Positions 1 through 6,111 of a stretch of DNA of 10,518 nt are shown in pieces. The translations under genes were made by a program, and so were the position numbers. The notes below the pieces were generated by a model. That model was not told the origin of the DNA. It saw only the letters and a program-made list of their open reading frames with translations, and ran no database searches. Every line of letters begins with the position of its first letter. The stretch's first letter is position 1. The DNA is from Paracoccaceae bacterium (GTDB lineage: Bacteria; Pseudomonadota; Alphaproteobacteria; Rhodobacterales; Rhodobacteraceae): contig JABGTH010000030.1 in assembly GCA_018647275.1 (NCBI GenBank), positions 1 to 10,518 on the forward strand, written 5' to 3'.

Positions 1-602
1 ACACCTATGTCGGCGCATGGATCGCGGGCCAAATCGAGGGACAAGGTCGCGTGACCTACCCAGATGGTTCAATCTACGAGGGCAGCTTTCGTGATGACCT
101 TGCCGATGGCACGGGAAAAATCAAGTACAGTGACGGCTCTGTTTATGAAGGCAGGTGGGTCGCGGGTGTGATTGAGGGCAATGGCAAGGCCACATACGCC
201 ACTGGCGTGATCTATGAGGGTGGCTTTAAGAATGCACGAAACCACGGCCAAGGCATCATAACCTATGCCGATGGCTATCGCTATGACGGCGCATGGGAAA
301 ATGGCCAACGCCACGGCACAGGTACTGCGACTTATCCAGATGGCACCATTTATGTGGGCAACTTTGACGACGGACAGCGCAATGGCACGGGCAAGATCAC
401 GATGGCCAACGGATTTGAATATGATGGCCAATGGCAAACCGGCGAAATCAATGGCATAGGCATTGCCACCTATGACAATGGTGACATCTATGAGGGCAGG
501 TTCCTAAAGGGCAAACGCCAAGGCAGCGGCACAATGCGCTATGCTACGGGTGAAGAAGCCACTGGGACATGGGAAAACGGTGCGTTGAAGAACGACGGTT
601 AA
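1..602 (+). CDS. MORN-repeat protein, 5'-truncated by the window edge
   Basis: The reading frame is open from the first base (first full codon at 3) to TAA at 600-602, about 199 visible residues. The GTG at 51 lies inside a repeat unit, so it is not the real start; the gene begins left of the window. The visible protein is almost wholly MORN repeats: eight consecutive 23-residue units beginning with Y-x-G (pattern Y-E-G-x-W/F-x-x-G-x-x-x-G-x-G-x-x-x-Y-x-x-G) and a ninth, degenerate, shortened unit at the C-terminus. No catalytic domain, membrane segment or signal peptide is visible in this part; an N-terminal signal or anchor could lie outside. MORN arrays form elongated beta-hairpin rods and are linked to membrane, lipid or protein contacts in other organisms, but the role of bacterial MORN-only proteins is poorly defined. 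No function is assigned. It converges on the dehydrogenase gene 10 bp downstream. Confidence 0.9.
   Translation, partial: TYVGAWIAGQIEGQGRVTYPDGSIYEGSFRDDLADGTGKIKYSDGSVYEGRWVAGVIEGNGKATYATGVIYEGGFKNARNHGQGIITYADGYRYDGAWENGQRHGTGTATYPDGTIYVGNFDDGQRNGTGKITMANGFEYDGQWQTGEINGIGIATYDNGDIYEGRFLKGKRQGSGTMRYATGEEATGTWENGALKNDG
6..599 (+). repeat. 69-bp in-frame tandem repeat (MORN array, nine units)
   Basis: Units start at 6, 75, 144, 213, 282, 351, 420 and 489, each exactly 69 bp (23 codons) without indels. A shortened ninth unit runs from 558 to the end of the gene. The conserved codons are Tyr/Gly at the start of each unit (tat/tac-x-ggc/ggg) and the G-x-G in mid-unit. Units are diverged at the DNA level, which suggests an old array kept by protein selection rather than a recent tandem expansion. 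Confidence 0.88.
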
Positions 603-612
603 TCCCGCAGTC

Positions 613-1278
613 CTACCAAAGCAGCGCCGTTCCTGAGTAGTCATAGAAACCACCGCTTTGCGCCGGTGTTAAGTCGTCCATAACCTTCACCAAATTCGCC
701 GCCGCTTGACCCGCTGGAACGCTCGCATGGCGAGCAAGGTACTTGGACGTAAATGGCGTCTCCACAGTTCCCGGATGCAATGCGACAACACTCGATTGCG
801 GATGGCTGCGCGCCAATTCAATCGCCGAGGTGTGCACGATTTGGTTCAACGCCGCTTTTGCCGCACGGTAACTGACCCATCCACCCAATCGGTTGTCCCC
901 GATAGATCCCACTTTGGCTGACAATACGGAAAATACGCTGGCGCGGTCTTTTCGCAAAAGACGACCCGCATGCGTAAGGATCAGCGCAGGGCCGATGGCG
1001 TTAACCGCGAACTGATCTGCCATCGCAACTGGATCAATCGATTTGATCGTTTTCTCAGGGGCCGCGCCATTCACGCTCAACGCGCCGGTCGCAACTATCA
1101 CCCGGTCAAAGGTGCAATCCAAGCGTCCCAAATGATCCGTAACACTTTGGGTATCGGTAATGTCCAAACCGTCAATTGAGCGTGAAAGCCTTATTATACT
1201 GTCTCCAAGCGTCATGTGGTGGGCGGCAATCGCGCCGCCAATGCCGCCCGAAGCGCCAATAATCAAAACATTTTTCAT
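613..1278 (-). CDS. Short-chain dehydrogenase/reductase, CsgA/C-factor-like
   Basis: This 221-residue protein is a single-domain SDR with a Rossmann fold. The N-terminal GASGGIG nucleotide-binding loop is at residues 8-14. Ser32-Arg33 after the second strand fits a preference for NADP(H). The NAIG motif has Asn93, and the catalytic set is probably Ser120, Tyr137 and Lys141 (S-Y-R-A-A-K). The HPGTVETPF segment at 168-176 closes the cofactor site. The S-A-K-V-G-S-I-G-D-N-R-L-G-G stretch before the catalytic Tyr is typical, from memory, of the CsgA-like SDR group. The substrate cannot be read from sequence. The ATG at 1278 is the natural start because the glycine loop follows at the usual distance, but there is no clear Shine-Dalgarno upstream. 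The gene is divergent from the leucine leader and convergent with the MORN gene, so it looks monocistronic. Confidence 0.88.
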   Translation of the reverse strand: MKNVLIIGASGGIGGAIAAHHMTLGDSIIRLSRSIDGLDITDTQSVTDHLGRLDCTFDRVIVATGALSVNGAAPEKTIKSIDPVAMADQFAVNAIGPALILTHAGRLLRKDRASVFSVLSAKVGSIGDNRLGGWVSYRAAKAALNQIVHTSAIELARSHPQSSVVALHPGTVETPFTSKYLARHASVPAGQAAANLVKVMDDLTPAQSGGFYDYSGTALLW

Positions 1279-1387
1279 GTTATATAGTTAGCACAGCATA
1301 GGCGCACTTCAACGCGGATGGCCCAAAATCCTAATGCGACGCTCCACCTAAAAATGGCATACCATTCAATTAGGCATGAAAACCTAC

Positions 1388-1415
1388 TTTCCATTTGAAA
1401 ATCGACGGCTATAAC
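1388..1415 (+). promoter_or_regulatory. Predicted promoter of the leucine leader/leuA transcript
   Basis: TATAAC at 1410-1415 matches the -10 consensus at five of six positions. TTTCCA at 1388-1393 is a weak -35 (four of six) with a 16 bp spacer. The -10 box ends 7 nt before the leader ATG at 1423, so transcription would start at or next to the A of that ATG. The position is supported by the leader ORF starting exactly there without a Shine-Dalgarno; the -35 assignment is uncertain. Confidence 0.55.
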
Positions 1416-1422
1416 TACCCCC

Positions 1423-1506
1423 ATGACACGTGAAGCACATATCCTGATCGCGCGCCCCCTCGGCGCAGCGCTTTTGTGCGAGCTCTTGCTCCTATCCAGC
1501 CTCTGA
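1423..1506 (+). CDS. leuL: Leucine leader peptide (27 aa), attenuation sensor for leuA
   Basis: ATG at 1423 opens a 27-codon ORF ending at TGA 1504-1506. Nine codons are Leu, seven of them in the last eleven residues (LLCELLLLSSL), with four in a row at 1483-1494. This is the signature of a leader peptide that senses charged leucine tRNA by ribosome stalling. It lies 85 nt upstream of leuA, the expected target. The stop codon sits inside the left arm of the first downstream hairpin (1500-1509), so the position of the ribosome decides which RNA structure forms. No Shine-Dalgarno precedes the ATG (the seven bases before it are TACCCCC), and the -10 box is 7 nt upstream, which fits leaderless translation. 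A GC-rich mini-hairpin (1452-1456 with 1462-1466) lies within the ORF and could slow the polymerase or ribosome early on. The peptide is probably not functional in itself. The name leuL follows enterobacterial usage. Confidence 0.8.
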   Translation: MTREAHILIARPLGAALLCELLLLSSL

Positions 1507-1562
1507 GCGTGTCCATCGGCACGTCCGCTCAGAGGGTTACCCGCGAGGGTCGGATACGTGCC
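1500..1562 (+). promoter_or_regulatory. leuA attenuator: two mutually exclusive stems
   Basis: Stem A pairs 1500-1509 with 1526-1535, a perfect 10 bp helix (CCTCTGAGCG/CGCTCAGAGG). Stem B pairs 1518-1524 with 1556-1562 (GGCACGT/ACGTGCC), extended by 1525-1527 with 1551-1553 across a two-base bulge, and encloses a small hairpin at 1539-1550 (ACCC-GCGA-GGGT, a GNRA loop). Bases 1526-1527 are needed by both stems, and the left arm of B lies in the loop of A, so the two stems compete. A ribosome stalled on the Leu codons at 1483-1494 would cover the left arm of A and favour B. No run of T follows either stem, so control may act through Rho, polymerase pausing or access to leuA translation rather than an intrinsic terminator. 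The pairing is seen directly; the mechanism is inferred. Confidence 0.7.
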
Positions 1563-1591
1563 AAGTATCAGGACAACAAAAGAGAAATCAA

Positions 1592-3151
1592 ATGACATCT
1601 TCCCAAGACAAAGTCGTAATTTTCGACACCACATTGCGCGACGGCGAACAATCACCCGGCGCAACCATGACCCACGCAGAAAAGCTTGAGATTGCTGGAC
1701 TGTTGGACGAAATGGGCGTCGACATTATCGAAGCAGGTTTTCCGATCGCCTCCGAGGGAGACTTTAACGCCGTTTCAGAGATTGCCAAAAACAGCGTGAA
1801 CTCAGTCATCTGCGGTTTGGCCCGTGCCCAACTGGGTGACATTGACCGCTGCTGGGAAGCTGTTAAGCACGCCGCGCAGCCCCGTATTCACACCTTTATC
1901 GGTACATCCCCACTGCACCGTGCGATCCCGAATCTGACCAAAGACGAAATGGCGATCCGGATCGAAGAAACCGTAAGCCACGCGCGCAACCTTTGCGACA
2001 ACGTGCAATGGTCTCCGATGGATGCGACACGTACCGAATTTGATTACCTATGCCGCACTGTCGAAATCGCGATCAAGGCTGGCGCAACCACGATCAATAT
2101 CCCTGACACCGTGGGCTACACCGCCCCCCGTGAAAGCGCGCAATTGATCCGTGATCTGCTGGAACACGTGCCAGGTGCCGACAACATCATCTTCGCCACG
2201 CATTGTCACAACGACCTTGGTATGGCGACGGCAAACAGCTTGGCAGCGGTAGAAGCAGGTGCACGTCAGATCGAATGCACTATCAACGGCCTTGGCGAAC
2301 GCGCAGGCAATACAGCGTTGGAAGAGGTCGTTATGGCGATGAAGGTACGCAATGACATCATGCCGTACTCAACAGGCATCGACACAACCAAACTGATGAA
2401 CATCTCGCGCCGCGTTGCAACAGTTGCTGGCTTTCCTGTTCAGTTCAACAAAGCCATCGTTGGCAAAAACGCCTTTGCACACGAATCTGGCATCCACCAA
2501 GACGGTATGTTGAAAAACGCCGAGACGTTCGAAATCATGCGCCCCGAAGATGTGGGCCTGTCTGGCACCTCCTTGCCACTTGGCAAACACTCTGGACGCG
2601 CAGCATTGCGCGCCAAGCTGGAAGAGCTGGGCATTGAATTGGGTGACAACCAGCTAAAGGACGTTTTTGTTCGTTTCAAAGCACTGGCTGATCGTAAGAA
2701 AGAAGTGTTCGACGACGATTTGGTCGCATTGATGCGCATCTCTGACGATCCTGAGAATGATCGTTTAAAAATCACGTCATTGCGCGTCCAATGCGGCACC
2801 GAAGGCCCGCAACAAGCGGACCTAAAGCTAGAGTTAGATGGCACAGAATATGTCGCAACTGAAACCGGCGACGGCCCAGTGGATGCAACATTCAATGCGA
2901 TCAAAGCGCTGATAGACCACGAGGCAAAGCTGCAGCTTTACCAAGTGCACGCCGTGACCGAAGGCACTGATGCCCAAGCCACAGTAACCGTACGTTTGGA
3001 AGAAGACGGTCGTATCGTAACGGGCGAATCTGCGGACACAGACACGGTTGTGGCCTCGGCCAAAGCCTACGTTCACGCATTAAACCGCCTGCTGGTACGT
3101 CGCCAAAAATCAGGCAAAGACACGCCTGAAATCAACTACAAAGATACCTAA
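1592..3151 (+). CDS. leuA: 2-isopropylmalate synthase (leucine biosynthesis)
   Basis: LeuA condenses acetyl-CoA with 2-oxoisovalerate to give 2-isopropylmalate, the committed step of leucine synthesis, in the cytoplasm. The 519 residues match the usual length of the bacterial short-form enzyme. The TIM-barrel catalytic domain shows F-D-T-T-L-R-D-G-E-Q at 11-20 (metal ligand Asp12, catalytic Arg16), IPDTVGY at 170-176, HCHNDLG at 204-210 (metal ligands His204 and His206) and GLGERAGN at 233-240. The S-G-I-H-Q-D-G motif near 298-304 belongs to the linker region. The C-terminal third, from about residue 390, is the regulatory domain that binds leucine for feedback inhibition. The gene ends with tandem stops (TAATAA). 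A modest purine stretch (AGAG, 1581-1584) precedes the ATG. A Leu-rich leader and attenuator lie directly upstream, so it is probably controlled by leucine both at expression and at enzyme level. No other leu gene lies in the window. Confidence 0.97.
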   Translation: MTSSQDKVVIFDTTLRDGEQSPGATMTHAEKLEIAGLLDEMGVDIIEAGFPIASEGDFNAVSEIAKNSVNSVICGLARAQLGDIDRCWEAVKHAAQPRIHTFIGTSPLHRAIPNLTKDEMAIRIEETVSHARNLCDNVQWSPMDATRTEFDYLCRTVEIAIKAGATTINIPDTVGYTAPRESAQLIRDLLEHVPGADNIIFATHCHNDLGMATANSLAAVEAGARQIECTINGLGERAGNTALEEVVMAMKVRNDIMPYSTGIDTTKLMNISRRVATVAGFPVQFNKAIVGKNAFAHESGIHQDGMLKNAETFEIMRPEDVGLSGTSLPLGKHSGRAALRAKLEELGIELGDNQLKDVFVRFKALADRKKEVFDDDLVALMRISDDPENDRLKITSLRVQCGTEGPQQADLKLELDGTEYVATETGDGPVDATFNAIKALIDHEAKLQLYQVHAVTEGTDAQATVTVRLEEDGRIVTGESADTDTVVASAKAYVHALNRLLVRRQKSGKDTPEINYKDT

Positions 3152-3158
3152 TAAAACA

Positions 3159-3181
3159 GGGTGCGCATATGATTCGCACCC
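3159..3181 (+). terminator. Hairpin just after leuA, possible terminator
   Basis: GGGTGCG (3159-3165) pairs perfectly with CGCACCC (3175-3181) around a 9-nt loop, 7 bp in all, starting 7 nt after the leuA stop. The following sequence is pyrimidine-rich but has no proper T-tract, so it is at best a weak intrinsic terminator or a 3'-end stabilising stem. Confidence 0.45.
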
Positions 3182-3213
3182 CACCCTACTTCTCTGGTTC
3201 CTAAATATCCTGG

Positions 3214-3236
3214 GGACTGAGGCAGCGCCTCAGTCC
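3214..3236. terminator. Perfect 10-bp inverted repeat between convergent genes, likely bidirectional terminator
   Basis: GGACTGAGGC (3214-3223) and GCCTCAGTCC (3227-3236) form a perfect 10 bp stem with a 3-nt AGC loop. It lies between the convergent ends of leuA and the VOC gene, 17 bp from the VOC stop, where a shared terminator is expected. Neither side carries a clear T-run, so function as an intrinsic terminator is not proven; it may block readthrough or protect 3' ends. Confidence 0.5.
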
Positions 3237-3253
3237 GCCAGAACATTCAGGCC

Positions 3254-3841
3254 CTAACCACGATAAGGATCCCGCGCGCTGCGATCCGCAGACAGGGAAT
3301 GCTGGGACCGGCCCACGATCAACTCAACTGCATCCGCCAAATGCACTTCCCCAATCGCCATATCCCCTGCAGCAACACGCAATTTGTGCGCCTCCAGCAT
3401 GACCTCGGCATGGGATGATCCGCGCGGTGGAATGAACTTGTAACAAGCCAGCTCGATCAACTGCCCAAGTGGGTCTTTGAAATATACCGAATCCATGAAC
3501 CCACGATCCTTCACGCCTGAATGCCCGATGCCACGCTCCTGCAGCCGTTTGGGCACTTGGCTGAACATCGCTCGATCCACCTCAAACGCCAGATGATGCA
3601 CACAGCCAATATCCATCGGCGTGCGCGAGCGATCTGGTTTGCGGTTCTCATTCGTAAATACAGTAATCAAACGCCCATCGCCCGGATCAAAGTATAAATG
3701 CCCTTCATTGGGGTCATCCAGGTTCGGTTGATCAAAAATAAACGGCATACCCAGCAGCCCTTCCCAGAAATCAATCGACGTCTGACGATCCGCCCCTGTC
3801 AGCGTGATATGATGCACACCCAATACTTGAATTTTGCGCAT
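3254..3841 (-). CDS. VOC-superfamily protein (glyoxalase/extradiol-dioxygenase fold)
   Basis: With start ATG at 3841 the protein has 195 residues. This start is chosen because a strong Shine-Dalgarno (GAGGAGAG, complement of 3846-3853) lies 4 nt upstream; an in-frame ATG at 3964 would add 41 residues that look like non-coding sequence. Two beta-alpha-beta-beta-beta modules are visible. The first begins with V-H-H-I-T-L at 9-14, the second with V-H-H-L-A-F at 81-86, and it ends with G-Q-L-I-E-L at 126-131. The histidines (10/11 and 82/83) and Glu130 match the two-His-one-carboxylate metal site of VOC enzymes. The D-P-x-G-x-x-I-E-L close resembles ring-cleaving dioxygenases and glyoxalase-like proteins. 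The C-terminal 55 residues lie outside the fold and are polar. The substrate is unknown. It is transcribed away from mreB and has no operon partner in the window. Confidence 0.87.
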   Translation of the reverse strand: MRKIQVLGVHHITLTGADRQTSIDFWEGLLGMPFIFDQPNLDDPNEGHLYFDPGDGRLITVFTNENRKPDRSRTPMDIGCVHHLAFEVDRAMFSQVPKRLQERGIGHSGVKDRGFMDSVYFKDPLGQLIELACYKFIPPRGSSHAEVMLEAHKLRVAAGDMAIGEVHLADAVELIVGRSQHSLSADRSARDPYRG

Positions 3842-4055
3842 TTTACTCTCCTCAATCCGTTGACCAAAGTCTATCAAACAACGCCACCCTACGTAATGGG
3901 GCAAATTAGGCCTAAAATGCGCGGATTGCCGCCCCGGCCGACCACCATTCCCTCTTTCACCCAAAGCGCCGTGCCCTTATAAGAATGCTTGTCCATTCCA
4001 TACGACTCGTGGGCGACTTCAATGCCACGCGCTATTACCTACAAGGCCTTAACAC
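3842..4055. other. Divergent intergenic region between the VOC gene and mreB
   Basis: This 214 bp gap must hold the promoters of both the VOC gene (leftward) and the mre operon (rightward). The VOC Shine-Dalgarno is at its left end and a weak AAGG (4043-4046) before mreB at its right end. Only a tentative mre -10 box could be picked out (separate entry). No small ORF with convincing coding character and no strong hairpin was seen. Confidence 0.6.
3954..3983 (+). promoter_or_regulatory. Tentative promoter of the mre operon
   Basis: TATAAG at 3978-3983 matches five of six -10 positions. The best -35 at the right distance is a poor CTTTCA (3954-3959, 18 bp spacer). It would give a 5' UTR of about 65 nt before mreB. 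The call rests on the -10 box alone. Confidence 0.3.
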
Positions 4056-5102
4056 ATGTCCATTTTCGATAATCTTCGTGGTCTCTTCTCGTCCGACATG
4101 GCGATTGACCTCGGGACTGCCAACACTTTGATCTACGTTAAAGGCAAAGGCGTCGTTCTTTCTGAACCGTCCGTTGTGGCCTACCACATCAAAGACGGCG
4201 TGAAAAAAGTGCTGGCTGTGGGCGAAGACGCGAAATTGATGTTGGGCCGCACACCTGGTTCCATCGAGGCCATCCGCCCGATGCGCGAAGGCGTTATTGC
4301 CGATTTTGATACCGCTGAGGAAATGATCAAACATTTCATCCGCAAGGTGCACAAACGCTCTACCTTCTCAAAACCAAAGATTATTGTCTGCGTCCCACAC
4401 GGCGCGACCCCCGTTGAAAAACGTGCTATTCGCCAATCCGTTCTGTCTGCTGGTGCACGTCGCGCAGGCTTGATTGCTGAACCAATCGCTGCAGCGATTG
4501 GGGCTGGCATGCCGATCACTGACCCGACAGGCAACATGGTTGTCGACATCGGTGGTGGTACAACCGAAGTTGCCGTTCTTTCCCTTGGTGACATCGTTTA
4601 CGCCCGCTCTGTGCGCGTCGGTGGTGACCGCATGGACGAGGGCATCATCAGCTACCTGCGTCGCCAGCAGAACCTTTTGGTTGGTGAAACAACTGCGGAA
4701 CGCATCAAGAAATTAATCGGCACGGCCCGTATGCCTGACGATGGGCGTGGCACATCCATGCACGTGCGTGGCCGCGACCTGCTGAACGGTGTACCAAAAG
4801 AAATTGAAATCACCCAAGCACAGATTGCCGAAGCTTTGACAGAACCGGTTCAGCAAATTTGCGAAGCGGTTATGGCTGCGCTTGAAACCACTCCACCAGA
4901 CCTTGCAGCCGATATCGTTGACCGTGGTGTGATGTTGACAGGTGGCGGTGCCTTACTCGGTGACCTGGATTTGGCTCTACGTGAGCAAACCGGCCTTGCG
5001 GTTTCAATTGCAGATGAGCCGTTGAATTGTGTGGCCTTGGGCACTGGCAAAGCGCTGGAATATGAAAAACAGCTGCGTCATGCTATCGACTACGATAGCT
5101 GA
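4056..5102 (+). CDS. mreB: Rod shape-determining protein MreB (actin homologue)
   Basis: MreB polymerises into membrane-bound antiparallel filaments that direct lateral wall synthesis by the Rod complex. Its 348 residues are the normal length. The N-terminal amphipathic stretch (residues 1-14, with Ile3, Phe4, Leu7, Leu10 and Phe11) is the likely membrane anchor. The actin-fold nucleotide motifs are all present: phosphate-1 loop DLGTANT at 18-24, the AEP-I-A-A-A-I-G segment at 141-149 carrying the conserved Glu142 needed for ATP hydrolysis, phosphate-2 DIGGGTTEV at 164-172, and the adenosine motif LTGGGALL at 294-301. The C-terminus ends in E-K-Q-L-R-H-A, normal for the family. The ATG at 4056 has a weak AAGG 9 nt upstream. 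It is the first gene of the mre-mrd cluster, and a 100 bp structured gap separates it from mreC, so MreB may be produced at a different level from the membrane partners. Confidence 0.98.
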   Translation: MSIFDNLRGLFSSDMAIDLGTANTLIYVKGKGVVLSEPSVVAYHIKDGVKKVLAVGEDAKLMLGRTPGSIEAIRPMREGVIADFDTAEEMIKHFIRKVHKRSTFSKPKIIVCVPHGATPVEKRAIRQSVLSAGARRAGLIAEPIAAAIGAGMPITDPTGNMVVDIGGGTTEVAVLSLGDIVYARSVRVGGDRMDEGIISYLRRQQNLLVGETTAERIKKLIGTARMPDDGRGTSMHVRGRDLLNGVPKEIEITQAQIAEALTEPVQQICEAVMAALETTPPDLAADIVDRGVMLTGGGALLGDLDLALREQTGLAVSIADEPLNCVALGTGKALEYEKQLRHAIDYDS

Positions 5103-5117
5103 TACAAACGCCCAATT

Positions 5118-5179
5118 AGCCCTAAGCGCTTGCCACGAACGGTCAAATCTTGGACATTCCAAGTACCCACGCAAGGGCT
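5118..5179 (+). other. Structured mreB-mreC intergenic RNA element (predicted)
   Basis: Within the 100 bp gap, AGCCC (5118-5122) plus TTGC (5130-5133) can pair with the continuous GCAAGGGCT at 5171-5179, leaving a 7-nt bulge on the left. Inside lies a 5 bp hairpin, CTTGG (5149-5153) with CCAAG (5159-5163). The nested fold ends 10 nt before the mreC Shine-Dalgarno. It could be a processing or partial-termination site that raises MreB relative to MreC. The pairing is seen; the function is a guess. Confidence 0.3.
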
Positions 5180-5202
5180 GACTACCGCAGGACACAACCG
5201 CC

Positions 5203-6111
5203 TTGGCCAATAATCGATCAAACAATCAGGATTACACCCGCCCTTTGCGCAGGTTGATTCTGGTTGCTGTATACTTGGTATTGTTTGCGACCTTTCTGGT
5301 TTGGCGCATCGACAGCCCACGCGTTGAACGGTTTCGCGCTCAAGTCACCGACGGAATTGTTCCGAATTTTGATTGGGCCATGGCCCCTGTAACAGGCACC
5401 GTGAACCTGTTTCGCGATTATCAAAGCTACAACCGTATCGCTGAACAAAACCAAGAGCTGCGCCGTGAGCTGCGCAAAATGCAAGCTTGGAAAGAAGCCG
5501 CGCTTCAGCTTGAACAAGAGAACGCCCGACTGCTTGACCTCAACAGCGTCAACCTTGATCCCCGCCTTACCTTCATCACGGGTGTTGTTCTGGCCGATAG
5601 CGGCTCGCCCTTTCGTCAATCTGTACTGTTGAACGTTGGTGCACGGGATGGCCTTGTGGATGGCTGGGCCACCATGGACGGCATTGGTCTCGTGGGTCGC
5701 ATTTCCGGTGTTGCGAAAAATACCAGCCGTGTGATTTTGCTCACTGATGCATCCAGCCGTATTCCTGTTACCATTCAACCCTCTGGCCAACGCGCCATTG
5801 TTGCGGGTGACAACAGTGCCACACCACCCATCGATTTCATCGAAAGTCCCGATCTTGTCCGGCCTGGTGACCGTGTTGTCAGTTCAGGGGATGGCGCAGT
5901 TTTTCCTGCAGGGCTGGTTGTCGGGCAAGTGGTCACTGATCCCGGTGGCCGCCTAAGGGTGCGCCTTGCTGCGGACTATGAACGTCTCAAATTCCTGCGG
6001 GTCCTGCGCAGTCACCCGACAGAACGCGTGACCGACAGCGCAAATGTTCTCACCGCCAACGACGGCACACCAGCGCCTGAGAACGGTCAAGGGGTTCCTG
6101 CAAGTGAGTGA
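5203..6111 (+). CDS. mreC: Rod shape-determining protein MreC
   Basis: MreC is the bitopic scaffold of the elongasome; it sits mostly in the periplasm and activates PBP2-RodA. The 302-residue protein has a short basic cytoplasmic start, one membrane helix at about 17-35, a coiled coil at about 70-115 (rich in Glu, Leu, Arg and Gln) and the two-barrel beta domain from about 120 to 270. The N-terminal P-L-R-R-L-I-L and W-R-I-D-S-P-R flanking the helix fit alphaproteobacterial MreC. The tail after 270 is polar and disordered. The start is TTG at 5203: an in-frame TGA lies at 5179-5181, no ATG or GTG occurs between them, and the next Met (60) falls after the membrane helix. AGGA at 5189-5192 is a suitable ribosome site 10 nt upstream. 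The 3' end overlaps mreD by 8 nt, which suggests translational coupling. Confidence 0.95.
   Translation: MANNRSNNQDYTRPLRRLILVAVYLVLFATFLVWRIDSPRVERFRAQVTDGIVPNFDWAMAPVTGTVNLFRDYQSYNRIAEQNQELRRELRKMQAWKEAALQLEQENARLLDLNSVNLDPRLTFITGVVLADSGSPFRQSVLLNVGARDGLVDGWATMDGIGLVGRISGVAKNTSRVILLTDASSRIPVTIQPSGQRAIVAGDNSATPPIDFIESPDLVRPGDRVVSSGDGAVFPAGLVVGQVVTDPGGRLRVRLAADYERLKFLRVLRSHPTERVTDSANVLTANDGTPAPENGQGVPASE

Noticed and set aside
51..602. GTG at 51 as the start of the MORN gene
   Set aside because: The frame stays open to the first base and the upstream residues (Y-V-G-A-W...G-Q-G) form another MORN unit, so the GTG is internal.
1395..1400. TTGAAA as the -35 of the leuA promoter
   Set aside because: It is only 9 bp from TATAAC, too close to act as its -35, and no -10-like hexamer sits 16-18 bp downstream.
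1275..1664. 129-codon minus-strand open frame across the leuA leader
   Set aside because: It overlaps the promoter, attenuator and leuA start, which have independent support, and its composition is not protein-like.
2440..2904. 154-codon open frame antisense to leuA
   Set aside because: It lies fully within a confirmed gene, has Ser/Pro-rich shadow composition and shows no domain.
3842..3964. Longer N-terminus for the VOC protein from the ATG at 3964
   Set aside because: The extra 41 residues are Gly/Arg-rich with no family similarity, whereas the ATG at 3841 has a strong GAGGAGAG just upstream and starts directly before the first VOC strand.
4181..4594. 137-codon open frame antisense to mreB
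   Set aside because: Shadow frame of a highly conserved gene, with no recognisable motif or ribosome site.
5218..5790. 190-codon open frame antisense to mreC
   Set aside because: Its length comes from the codon bias of mreC on the other strand; no family features are visible and mreC is certain.
6044..6103. ATG at 6044 as the mreD start
   Set aside because: It would give a 60-nt overlap with mreC and a non-typical N-terminus; GTG at 6104 has an AAGGGG ribosome site and a short overlap.
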